Source: Taeniopygia guttata (lineage: Eukaryota; Chordata; Aves; Passeriformes; Estrildidae). Taken from it: 64,000 nt of DNA. Positions within the stretch are counted from its first letter, which is position 1. Every line of letters begins with the position of its first letter. Positions 51,101 to 62,298 of the stretch are shown piece by piece. The notes beneath the pieces were generated by a model, which was not told the DNA's origin, searched no databases, and was given only the letters and a program-made list of their open reading frames with translations. The stretch is taken from NCBI RefSeq assembly GCF_048771995.1, contig NC_133024.1, positions 59,416,501-59,480,500 on the forward strand, written 5' to 3'. A program made the position numbers and the translations under genes.

Positions 51101-54100
51101 AAGGTGGCACGTGGCAGCTCTTGCATGAATGCTTGCTGCACTGGAAAGTGTCAGCAGAGGAAAAGGAGGAGGAAGCCACAGCCCTCCTAGGGTCTTCCTA
51201 AGAATCCTTCCCGCTTACAAAGCTGTCTTTGATTTGGGCTGCATGGAGTAATTTTCTAGTCTAACACTCAGGCACAAGAGTTTGAACTGCTTCTGCTCTC
51301 AGGGTCTCCTAGAGAAAGGTGCTGGTGCAGAGTGCACCTTGCTATGGCACTGCAGGAGCTGACGGACTGCTTTGCAGGTTCAGTGCATTCTAAGCCAGGA
51401 GTGTCTTTCATTGCCCTGAATCCCTTCCCCTCCAAACCTGGCTGCCTGATAGCATTTGCTCTGTTCTCCAGTCTCCACTACCTTGAGACAAAAAACTCCC
51501 ACCAGCATTGATCAAGGCCTTCAAGACAATTTCCTGAGTTTTTGGGATCCTGCTACCTGCAAACCAGACCCAGCACTCAGTTGTAGCCTTAAACATCTGT
51601 GGAGGGCAACATGAGCTTTCCTGACAGGCACTGCTGTGGAGACACCCAGAAAGAGACCCAAGGATAGATTTTTCAAGCAATGTCTTGGTACCATAACTCA
51701 TGTAAACACTACACAACCACTTGCAAATGATGTGATTGATTACAAATTACATCAACACCATCCCATCAGACCTTCTTGCCTACAGTGGTGCTGACAGAGC
51801 AATCACCAGCTTAATTTCTGAGAACCCATAAATGCAAGAGCTCTAAGGTCATAACACTCACAGGCAAAAGAAGGAACCTTTGTTTAGAGAGCCAAAGCAG
51901 CTCTGTTAGGAATTCAAGGTCAAGGTCCTCAAAGGAGCACACACTGTCCCCTGAAGGTGTATGTGAGTTGAGCATACCTCCTACACACAAAACAAAAAGT
52001 GTGACACTTGCTTTGTTAGGGAGAAAGGACCAGGCTAATGGTTTCTTTCAGGGAGTTGGTTTCTTACACTGAGGTTTTCTGTCCCAAAGAGAAACAGGTC
52101 CTACTTTCTGGAGACCAAACCTCATCCATTGAGGGCAGCAAATTATTTGAAGATAAATACTGAATTTAGTGTCTCTATCTGAAATCAGGAGGAAATTTTA
52201 GGGATTAGCTTCACCTCAGTGAAAAAATTGCAGAGGCACTGCCTCCCCCACCTATCCACTTGCAAGTACCTACAGCTGACCCTCCCATATCTACCTCCCC
52301 CTCCACCTCCATCCCTGGGAGAAACTCTGTTACTGCAGGGGTTTCCATTTCAGCTGCAGTAGAGGGTGGCTTCTCTCTCTGCAGCAGCAGTGATGTATTA
52401 CCCACCCAGGTACTGACCAGGCTCCACGCATCAGATTATCTGCCAAGGTCTGTTTCCATGACCCTTTGTCCCTGTTCGCCTGCTGAATTTATGCCCCTCC
52501 TCTGATGTACTGCTACATGTAGCTGAAGCAATGATGAAGGGCGTGCAGCTAAAACCATGGAGAAAAAAGCTAGAAAGACAGAAAACGGTCTCACTTTACC
52601 AGGATTAGGTGGGATGCAACCTTACTCTCTTTTTTGGAATGCAGCTAATATCGGTTGAGCAAAATGGCTTCAGGTACAGCATTTTTAACACTAATTTGAA
52701 AAATCTATAAGAAAACATCTACACTATGTTGGGAGGATGCTGGCCCGAATTTAAAGAAACCTCCAAGTGCAATGAACTCAACTACATGGGCCAGAGTGAA
52801 ACTCTCTCCTTCAGTGACTCTCAGTGGAAAGATACAGTGCCAAGCTGCTGTTTTATAATAGTTAACCCTTTTGACGCTTACTGCTGGAGTTAGGGATTCA
52901 GATGCATATCTAGCTGCTACTGGTGTAAACAGCATCTTCTTGAGTCCAGAAGCTGATGGCTGGTTGCACAACTGTCTCTTGGGTCTTTTCTTCCAAGACA
53001 TAGTGGGTATTTATAAGTCATTGCTCTCTCATTCGCTTGCCTTTAATACGGCAACCATTCCCAAAGCCATCTATCAGAGCTGGTTTGGCCCTGGAGACTG
53101 TGCCATCTTCTTATTTTCCCTCCCCTCCTCTTCCACATCATGCCCTATAATGCTTCTCTTAGTGGTGGCCAGGAGGCTACTGCAGGTGACCAAATTTCAG
53201 ACTACTCAGCAATCCCAGCTCCCAGAGGAGCACGAGATGCAGTCTGGAGAAGCCTTTTCTGCCATTACTCCCTGGAGCTGTTAACAGCTAGGAGTGTTTT
53301 TGCTGGATCTCAGCTCCTCTCCGGTTACATCCCCACCACCCATGACCCTAAGCAGAAATCCCAGGCTTATAAAATTAAACAGGCCTTTCCCATGAGTCAT
53401 GCTGGGACTCCATGCTTGGATGGGATCAGGGAAAAGAGCAGAGACATATCTGCTCTGGGAGCAGTGCAGAAAAAGCAGTGTACAAATACAGGCTCCAAGA
53501 CTCCCTAGTCCCAGTTTTTCTCATAGCTGTGAGTCAAACTGGACACAGATATAGCACAGTAACCTATTGAACCAGATCTTGTTAGCTAACTACAGAGAAG
53601 TCTAGCAGACCATTAAAATTAAACTAAATATAGGCACACATCAAAAACAGTGACTCTAAAGCTCTGTGCCTAATTCATCAGGGAGCAGAAAATCCCAGCA
53701 CATGGGATGTTCTTCAGACGCTGCAACTGCAGCTCTAGTGAGACAGGAAGCTTTAACCAGATCTCCCCTGAACCACAGGGAGGATGCTGTGTCTCTGCTT
53801 TGTTGCCAAGAAGACCCAGCTTCCTGCATGCCTGGTTATTTTCCACGCTCAGACATGTGCAAGTTCACACAGCATCCTAGGGATGTGCTACCCTTTCCAA
53901 ACTCTGAAGAATCACTCCTGCTTTCATTGCTGCTCCTGTTTGGTAGCCCAAAGGACAGAACAATTCATTTCCCTCGAGACCAGGAGTGTTGGTGGCAGTC
54001 AGTGATGAGCAGGACGGGCAGCTGTGGACAGCTTTTGAACAGCTGATGTCACCAGGGCAACCTCTTGGTCTAACCCTGTGAGGCCGCTGATGTCACTCCT

Positions 54101-56189
54101 GCTTTTGTCTCTCACTGAGGCAGTAAGGACACTCGACTAACAGCGCAAAGAAGGCATCTTTTAACTGAGAGAGTCTTGTGAAGCAGTCTAAGCACAGGGC
54201 TCAGCAGCAAGAACTGTCCCCACCAACAGCCTTTGGCTTTTATCAGGCTCTCATGGGGGCAGAAGGAAGGAAGGAGACCAAGGAGAGACTCTACCAGAAA
54301 TAAAACAGGACCTTCACAGAGGTCCCACAAGGTTAAATTTGTTTGTGTGAAGACTTTGGAATCACACATAATCTCCTGGTTCAAATCCCCAACATTACGT
54401 GAGACGTGGTGCTTTGACAAGGGCTGAATTACTCCAGGAAACTTCAAAGCCATCAAAGAAATTGTGCTCATTGGTGATGTTTGTGTGCAGTGCTTTGAGT
54501 GAGTTTTCTCTGCTTTCCCCAGTCACTGTGCAGCAGTCAATTAAAAGCGTTGCTCTCTTTGTAGCCTTCACTGCAGCACCAGGTTTATTGTCCTATTTAT
54601 TACCATTGACTGCTTTGGGCTGAATTATTTATAGCACTGGAGAAGATGAATTAAGTGGTAAATTCAAAGTGGGTCAGAGGGATGTTGACTTGGCCTTGAG
54701 ACACAGATGGGTCAGTGGGCTGATGTCTTGGCTTGCTTTGCTTAATGGGATGGAGCATCATCACCTGCACTTCCACCAAAACCTTGAGCTGCCTGCATGC
54801 AGCCACTGCTCTAGTCCCCTTGAACCAGAGTGGCAAGAGGTAGGTACCAGTAGCCTGCATTTTCCTCCACAGGTGACTTACCCCAATTTTTTTAATCTGT
54901 GCATGCTGTGTACTTCAATTAAGAGCACCATTGCAGCACCCTCATCAAGAATCTCCAGTATAGAGCTGTATTTTTAGAACTTGATGTGGCACTATTGATG
55001 TGATGCAGGGTAAGCCAAAATACCCCAAAAATTCAGAAAGTGGCCCACTAGCCTAAGGATTTTAGTTTTTTAGTGTAGCAACAAAACAACTACTCAAGTA
55101 CATGGCTTTTTAAAGGAAATCCTGCATGTATTTCCATCCCTAAATCCCAACAGAATCTTGTAATCCTCCACCCAGAACAGTCTGTGCTCTGTGTTGCCTC
55201 TAACTTTAATGATGACAATGAATCAGTCATTTCCCAAAGAAGAGACTCACTTCTCACATTACTGCTGCTTTTATGCCACACCTGACTGCATAGCAGAGGC
55301 TCCAGAAGATGCTTATGCCAGGGTTCCCCCAATATTTTCCATGATGGAAAGTGAAGAGCACTCCTGCAGGCAAAGGAAGTGGGGGGTTCCTGCCTGGCAT
55401 GGTCCTGGAACCACCAACATGAGGATATGAATCTCATAAATATTGGAAATCTACTTTATTTTACCAATATATATGTTCAACTACAATACCCAAATACTAT
55501 TTATGTCCACTTTAAAAAATAAATACATACAGGAAGCTAAATGTTGCTCCCTCCACACACCTTTGTTCTTGGAGAGCACCAGACTTTGATTCTGGTCACC
55601 TTGGGGTTTTCTCAGGTGTCACAGAAGCTCAGACACCAGCTCTGAAAGGGTCATCTGAAACTGAGATGGAAATTGTGCTCCTGGCCATGAAACCAGATGA
55701 CAATAAAAGAAGATTCTTTTTCCCATATTGTTATTTTCTCTCCATGGTGCAAGGGCAGACAAATTTCATTCTCTCTTGTGAGAAAATATCTATCAACAGT
55801 ATCACCTAAAAACACAAAAGACCAGACAGGCACCAAAATTCAGAATGAATTTTAGAAGGGTGGGGAGAACAGCTCTACTTTTGGAAATCTGCAATAACAT
55901 TTGGCCACTATATGATGCAATCAGCTTCCCTCCAATGTTGCCTGGTACAATACTGACATCTTGCCCTTGAAAGTCAAAATCTCTTTGCTAAGGGACCAAA
56001 AGAAAATAAAGAGGGTTTTAACTTAAGCACAGCAGAATTAAGAGTTTTACAAACCATGAACTTGCTGAGAAATGTGGTTTTAAGTAATCCCACTGCTATT
56101 TTCCTATTCAGGTTGGGTTTACTTAGTAGCTCCAGCAAATGAGAGAGAGCATGGACTACACTTTCCGTCCCAGAGGATGGAGAAGGAGC
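48183..56189. other. Intergenic, no gene seen
   Basis: No supported exon. An interrupted A-tract lies at 50,141-50,162. The 155-codon plus frame at 50,570-51,037 opens at TTG and resembles nothing known. Frames at 52,871-53,508 and 53,666-54,046 are likewise unsupported. An isolated GGTTCAAATCC at 54,378-54,388 looks like a tRNA B-box but has no tRNA around it. Confidence 0.5.
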
Positions 56190-56237
56190 AGGAGGAGGAG
56201 GAGGAGGAGGAGGAGAAGGAGGAGGAGGAGGAGGAGG
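56190..56237. repeat. (GGA)n 48-base pure purine microsatellite
   Basis: GGA units with one GAA interruption, uninterrupted purine from 56,190 to 56,237. They encode runs of Glu or Ser/Leu in spurious frames. The tract ends in GAGGTGAGGAAG, which resembles a splice donor, but the short Glu-rich frame before it has no further support as an exon. Confidence 0.95.
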
Positions 56238-58334
56238 TGAGGAAGCAGACAACTTTGATTAACAAGAAAATTAATAAAAGTACTTGCTCGGGAGATGGGC
56301 ATCCCAAAGACACGAAGCCTCCATGGGTCCCTGACCAAGAATACTCCAAGCAGCACCTTGCCTCTCTCCAGCATCCTCTGGCTTTGTTTTTTAAATTCCA
56401 TTTTGCAGAGGTCTAGCCTCCCAGCCGGGAGATGCAGTCCCTCAGCAAAGCATCCTGGTTCTCTCTCCACCAGGAGACACATTCTGGCCAAGTAGAGCCA
56501 CGGGGAGGCAGGAGATGGGATCAGCCAGCCCTGCGTGCTCCAAGGGGGCCACTTCAAGCAGCCCTCTCTTGGGAGCCTGGGAGTGGGGAGTTACCTTCTC
56601 CCGCACTGAGGAAGATCTGCTCTGGTTTCATCATTTCTATTTTAACAGAAACAGAATGCTTTTGTCCCAAGTGAAATCACAGTTTTCACCAACCTAAAAC
56701 CAATGTTTCACAAATGTTATACTCTGGACAAAAATAAGAAAGAAATGTCTTCTGAAATTGTTATAAACAGGTGTACTTTGGCATGTTTCAGCCATTTCTG
56801 GAACTGAAAAAATATCCTTTTTGCCCAGATCCATCCATAAGTCAATCCAGTGGGAAATCAATTTATTTCACCCCACCTGTTTGCCAGGGAAATAGAGTTC
56901 AAAAGGCACCCAGCTCTGAACAGATATCCACTAGTCAAGAGAGTGTGGATCACTATAGACAAATATTGGTGCAATTTTCTTTCATCTTCCCCAATGCCAA
57001 TGATATACTCACACCATTCAAGCCCATCAGCCTGTGTTTAGAAAGCAAGATGGTGAGACTGGAGAGGAAAGCAGGTTTAAGAACTCACTTGCTGTGACAC
57101 ACAAAAAACAAACTTGTTGTTTCCCTCCAATTACAAATTGCAATGGTTCCAATTTCTTGTTTCTCTTTCTCCAGCAAGTACCCATATCAGTGTTTTCATT
57201 ATGACTTTTAGTCAACTTGAAATAAAATTAAATCTACCCTGGATTTCCCCTCACCCAAAACAACTGCTCCTATGACCACTTAGGGGTTTCAATATGTCAG
57301 ATACTCCTCTGCACACTAAGTTGTATATTACTGAGCTGGTATTGTTTTCATACAAGAGCCCATGCTCATGCACAGTCTATACAGGTTCCTTTATGTATAC
57401 AAAAAAGATGGAAAAATTATGCCCTGCCAAGAAAGCTGCCTTGCCAAACAAGAGCCACCCCCTGAAGGGTATATTTAGAAATCAGAGGACAATTTAGGAA
57501 GAGAGTCACACAAACATAAGCCAGAAGAGTAATGAAGAGTAGGGAGAGTGGGAGTTTCTTTCAGGTATTGAGCACTCCCAGACTATGCCAGTGAATACCC
57601 AGACCAACACGACTCTTTTTCACCTCACCAAGTGAGCAAAACCCAACACTTACACAGCATTTTTCATTCATCCATCTCAAATTGCACTGCAGGGAGAGTT
57701 AAAGTGTTGGATTTAGCATCCCTCTCTGCAAATTGATGCACAGAGCTGCAGTTCAAGGTTGCACAAGGGCAAACACTAGAGACAAATGTAGGCCATGGAG
57801 TCGTGTCAGCTGTTGTGGGTGCTGAGCTTGGACCTTCTCTCCAATACTTGATGCAGTCCATCAGCCTTGTGCAGGCAGGGCAGCCCATAGGATCTGTCTG
57901 CTCTGTCATTTCATTCGGGACAGTGCCTTCACAGCAAATGTTTTGCACCAACAAGCAAATCTGAGCAGCACGTCCACTTCAGCCTGCACAGTCCCAGCAC
58001 AGCTGAGGCTGGTGAGCACCTCTGGAGATCATTCCTCCCAACTCTCACCCACAGCAGCCTGCTCAGGGCTGCATCCTGTCAGGTTCTGAATATCCCCAAG
58101 GATGGACAGCATGGCACTTCAGCAAGTGTTCAATCCACCTCATCATCCACCTACCCAGTCCGCACCTCACCAATAAGGATTCCATAGGACACAGCATTTA
58201 AAGCCTTGTCAATCTACAATGAGCAATATCCCTCTCCTCAGCCAATCTAGCAAGTAATCTCTCTGTAAAAGACTAGCCAATTGATAAAGCATTCCTCCTT
58301 CATAAAACTGCTGGCTAAACCCAAACACCTTCTT
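56238..58334. other. Intergenic, no gene seen
   Basis: Moderately GC-rich at 56,280-56,620, AT-leaning afterwards. Several short frames are present, none with domains or splice context. No transposon recognised before the CR1 piece. Confidence 0.5.
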
Positions 58335-58560
58335 GTATGATAGATACTAGGAAGAAATTCTTGACTGTGTGGGTGGTGTGCATTAGAATAGTTTGCACAG
58401 AAGAGCTGTGAATGCTCCATCCCTGGAAATGTTCAAGTCCAGCTTAGATGGTGCTTTGAGCAACATGGTCTAGTGGGAGGGCTCTCTGGCCATGGCAGAG
58501 GGTTGGAACCAGATGATTGTTAAGGCCCTCTCCAACCCTCTGCCATTCTATTGTTCTATA
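58335..58560 (+). mobile_element. CR1 LINE, truncated 3' end
   Basis: About 225 bases of an avian CR1 3' end. In order are AGGAAGAAATTCTTGACTG, a degenerate equivalent of the GAACAGGTTGCCCAGAG segment, GCTCCATCCCTGGAAATGTT, TGGTGCTTTGAGCAAC, TGGTCTAGTGGGAGG and GGTTGGAACCAGATGATTGT. It ends in CCATTCTATTGTTCTATAA, the short direct-repeat tail of CR1. Severe 5' truncation is usual for CR1 insertions. Divergence is moderate, and it is better preserved than the reverse-oriented copy near 31.7 kb. Confidence 0.92.
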
Positions 58561-60240
58561 ACTTCTTTACTATGACTGGAAATAGTTTCTAGGTTTATCT
58601 GTTCCACCTTCTCTGGGGTAAAGGTGAAGCTGATGAGCCTGTGTAGGGCCTGAGATCCTCCTGAACTCATACTTGTTTTCTTTTTAGTCCTCATGAACTT
58701 TCTCCAATTGTCTTTTGCTTTCACAGATAGCCAGAACAATGCAGTATGCTGGATAGACAGCTTGGGGAATGCAGCATTCCAGTGCAGACTTCTGCCTTTG
58801 ACAGAACAACCAGCCCAAAGAGCCTGTATTTATTCCTCAGCATTTTTCAAACATCTAAGATCTGCTAGGACTGCATGACTGTCATTCTGAATAATGACTG
58901 CACCACATGACTTGGATTAGCAGTCACAGAACAAGGGGAAACACGAGGGACACCAAGTTGTTACATAGAGGACCAGAATGCTGGCAGCAGGGACAGCACC
59001 TCCTTTTGGTGCAGGGCTAATCAAATCACTCCCTCTCCCGCGCTTTCAGTGCAAGGACTGCAACATCAACATATAAAATCAGTTGCAAAAGCCCTCACTG
59101 ACCAAGGAATCACACAGATTAGAAATGCACACACCACTTGTTTTCCTTACCCTCGCAGAACCAGCTGTGCGGTAGCACAAAGGATTTTGTTCACAGGCAA
59201 GCCTAAATTGCCTAAGCTGCACCTCCACAAATGAGTAGTCTTGATTTTTTCTTCCCTCTCTCCACTCTTCTAGCTCAGTAGGTGAGATGGGTTTAAAACA
59301 AACAAAAACCAGCAAAGCCCAAGGGAACTGAATTTAAACTAGACGCCTACAACTACATTTTCAGTAGCTAAGTTATAAAAGAAGAAAGATAAAAAATAAA
59401 ATTTCCTAAGTGTGAAGGTTGTCACTGGAATATTTTTATCTAAAGTGAGTCACAAAGACTGTGCAGTAGGACTTTTTTTCTTAATAACACTGCAAAAAAA
59501 ACCCAAAAACTTTCAGTAACTACCACCCCAAATCAAGACAACGAGAAAGCTAAAAGCTACACAGAACACTGGCTCCAGCAGCATGCCAGAAACAACAAGC
59601 TCTTCTTACAGACACAGAGAGGTATTCTATTCAAGTGAACAAAACCCACCTCTGCTAACCCTGAGCAGATAAAACTGCAGGGACCAGAAAAGCCTGCAGG
59701 CATTTGAGAATACCAGAGAAGGTCATTATGGCACCTTTCCTATACAAAGGCTGAATCCAAAGTACTAAGAAAGCACATCCTTCATGGGCAGGAAGGGGTA
59801 TGTGAAGTCTGAATGTGATCTGGAAGAACACAAAAAGAAAAGTGGGGGAAAAGAAAAGGACAGAGACCTCCTACCATTGACCAAGACTGCAATTCAGGGT
59901 TTGACATCACTGCAGTATCTGTCTCCACATGGCTGCTACATGAGTTGGCAGAAATGGCTTGTTATGAGAAAAATAGCAGTTCTTAATGTATGCAACAAGT
60001 CCTAGGTTAAAACTTCTGGTTTATGCCATGTACAGATCTCTTTACAAAGAAACCTATTTCTTTCCATCTATATGAAACAGACTTTTAAAAAGATTTTTCT
60101 TCTGACAATTTTTGGTTTTGTGTGAAAGTTTAATATTCGTAAGTCATAAAAGACAACAGTATAAAGAATTCTTGGTAAAGGTTCTATCTTTTTAAACACA
60201 AAGTCAAGGGGTACAGTCAAAGAAAGCTCTGCCATCACCT
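58561..60240. other. Intergenic or distal 3' UTR, no gene seen
   Basis: AT-rich unique DNA with no supported exon. Minus-strand poly-A-type hexamers occur at 60,129-60,134 (ATTAAA) and 58,829-58,834 (AATAAA). The 3' UTR of the gene to the right might therefore end inside or before this stretch. Confidence 0.4.
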
Positions 60241-61959
60241 TGATAGGACACATGGTTGTTTAAAGTGCAATTTAATAGCAAATTTAAGACATCCATTTCT
60301 TTTCCCGCAGCTGTCACTTATGCTTTCAACAGCACTGGTACCACTCCACTCTGAAACCAGGTTCTGCTCGAGTGCCAGATCTCTGTGGCTGAGTGTTCTT
60401 CATTGGTATTTTCATTGCAGTAAAACTGTAAGAGCCAGAGGCAAGTCAGTGAGACTGAGATGGCTCGTGAGATCATCATGGGAAGAATGAATCATCTGCC
60501 TTGGAAATATAAATGTTTATGATCACTGCTTCTATTCTGCACATATATCCTTGAGACACACAACTTTTACAAGGGTGTTGGTATTTATATAATTCCATAA
60601 ATTTAGACAGTGCATTACAAACACAATATGCAGTTGTAGTTATAAATAGCAGAGCAGCAGGATAGAATTTTCAACTACTTCTTGTTTCCTATACTCCACA
60701 AATGAGATGTGTGGCACAAGTTAAGGAACTAAAGAAAAGAAAATACAGCTATTAGGCAATAAAAAAGCCCCATGTGAGTATCCTTCTTTCAGGTGGTGAA
60801 ATGGAAGGCTAGACTTCTAGCAAAGAAAAAGAAAACAAAGCCAGTCCCTGAGAGTTAACTGCAACATTTAACCATGACTAAAAGACAAAGTGCAGATTCT
60901 AAAGTGGAGGTTTCGGGAATAGATTATTTTTGTGGAGTGTTTTCAGTGTCAATGGGACAAACTAACACCTGCCCTTGATAAGAAGCATTCTGACAAACAA
61001 ATGCACAATATAATCAAAAGACTAAATTTAGTTTCTAAACCTTGGGTGATGTTTCTTTTTTAGTGCTCACAACACTATGGATGTATGCACAAACCCATGA
61101 GGAAAATCAATTGCTGGGTGCTGTAGGAGCATCGTAACAACGTACCAAGGCATTCTTCCAGCAGGCCAACTAATAAATTCCCAATGTATATGCAAAAGGT
61201 AATCAGTAACTCTTGGTAAGCTTTCTAAACTTTGACAATTACATTGAGGGTTTGCTTCAGAGTTAATTTGTCAGGAAACAACTGTAACAGAAGTTAAAGC
61301 TCAGTATTGGGCACCTGAGCTCAACCAGCAACACAGCACTGATGCAAGCTTTTTTTTTTTTTTTTTTTTTTTTAATAAATAAATAAAACCTGCACCCTCA
61401 TTTAAATTCCTCTGCTCAATTAGCAACGTAATTCAGGGACAAGCAGTACTTTTTCAGCTAGGTCAGTTATATCTTCCATATTTTACACTGGCTATTTTAG
61501 ATTTATATTGGATATATCTTATGACAGCTGAAGTGAAACAATGTGTGCACTGAATTGCTATTTTGAAACTACACTGAAATACTTCTGGACACTCAAGATA
61601 CTCCACACACACCAGACCGTAACTTCACATGAAGAAAATCCATCCTACTTGGCTCTGGGGCTGGACTCACACACATTTCATGAGAAGGTAAGACACTTGG
61701 AACTCTGAAGCTCTAGAGCAGGGATCTGCATCTGCTCTAGGGAAGGTCATACTTTGTGCCACTGATGCCTTTGTGCCATGTGGAAATGGAATTACTCGAC
61801 ATGTTTTCCAAGGAAATGACCACCTAGGGCAGAATAGATCAGGAAAGTGGTTTTAACAGTTCTCAGTATGTACTTTAATGATTTTGTTACACTGATGACT
61901 TTCAAAAAGCATCAGTTGGGTAGAAAATGTGAGCCTTTACTGTCCATAACAGACATCCT
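60241..61959 (-). other. Probable 3' UTR of the minus-strand gene
   Basis: This AT-rich sequence follows the stop codon at 61,960-61,962 on the minus strand without any further open exon. Possible ATTAAA signals are at 61,874-61,879, 61,371-61,376 and 60,271-60,276, so the true end is unknown and the left limit given is a guess. If transcribed, it contains an AU-rich element, UUAUUUAUU, at 61,374-61,388, followed by a run of 24 A. Confidence 0.35.
61350..61388. repeat. T24 tract with (AATA)n
   Basis: Twenty-four T (61,350-61,373) followed by three and a half AATA units to 61,388. On the minus strand this reads TTTTATTTATTTATT then 24 A. It may be a slippage product or the tail of an old minus-strand retroposon. 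Confidence 0.95.
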
Positions 61960-62298
61960 CTATGGTGCTCCTTCACACTGAATTGATGGGGTTTCCCACA
62001 TGTCCTCATCTGCCAACTGAGCCATCTGTGAAGTCTGATCCACAGGTTCTTTCTCACCCTGGGCTATTAATAATGCATCTTCTTGTCCTCCTTCTAACTG
62101 AAGGTCAGAGCTACAAGAACAAGTAGATTCATCAGGTTTTTCCATAGAAGGCTCTGCTTTAGCTGTAGAAGACTGTTCAGTTTCTGCTTCAGCCTGTGGT
62201 TCTGTTTTAAGATGAAGTCCAAACATGTTATTTCTGACGAGGTATCGAACACACTGCAAAATCACATTCCTTTCGTGTCGGATGTCCTGGGCCAGTAA
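61960..62298 (-). CDS. Last coding exon of an unidentified protein gene (partial)
   Basis: On the minus strand the exon begins after a good acceptor (a T-rich tract, then TTTCTAG, with AG at 62,300-62,299). It runs 339 bases in frame to a TAG at 61,960-61,962, giving 112 residues. The phase is 0, starting LLAQDIRHERN. Residues 1 to about 33 are helical in character and rich in hydrophobic and basic residues (VILQCVRYLVRNNMFGLHLK). The rest is an acidic, Ser/Glu/Gln-rich, probably disordered tail ending DEDMWETPSIQCEGAP. The contrast of a compact helix and a polar tail, the splice site and the codon-like composition make this the only convincing coding sequence here. Upstream exons lie beyond the right edge. 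I do not recognise the family. The acidic tail would suit a nuclear regulatory protein, but that is a guess. Confidence 0.75.
   Translation of the reverse strand, partial: LLAQDIRHERNVILQCVRYLVRNNMFGLHLKTEPQAEAETEQSSTAKAEPSMEKPDESTCSCSSDLQLEGGQEDALLIAQGEKEPVDQTSQMAQLADEDMWETPSIQCEGAP

Noticed and set aside
54378..54388. tRNA-like B-box GGTTCAAATCC
   Set aside because: No A-box at the right distance and no cloverleaf can be drawn around it. Probably chance.
56178..56250. Glu-rich exon ending in a GTGAG donor
   Set aside because: Explained by the GGA microsatellite. No acceptor or partner exon found.
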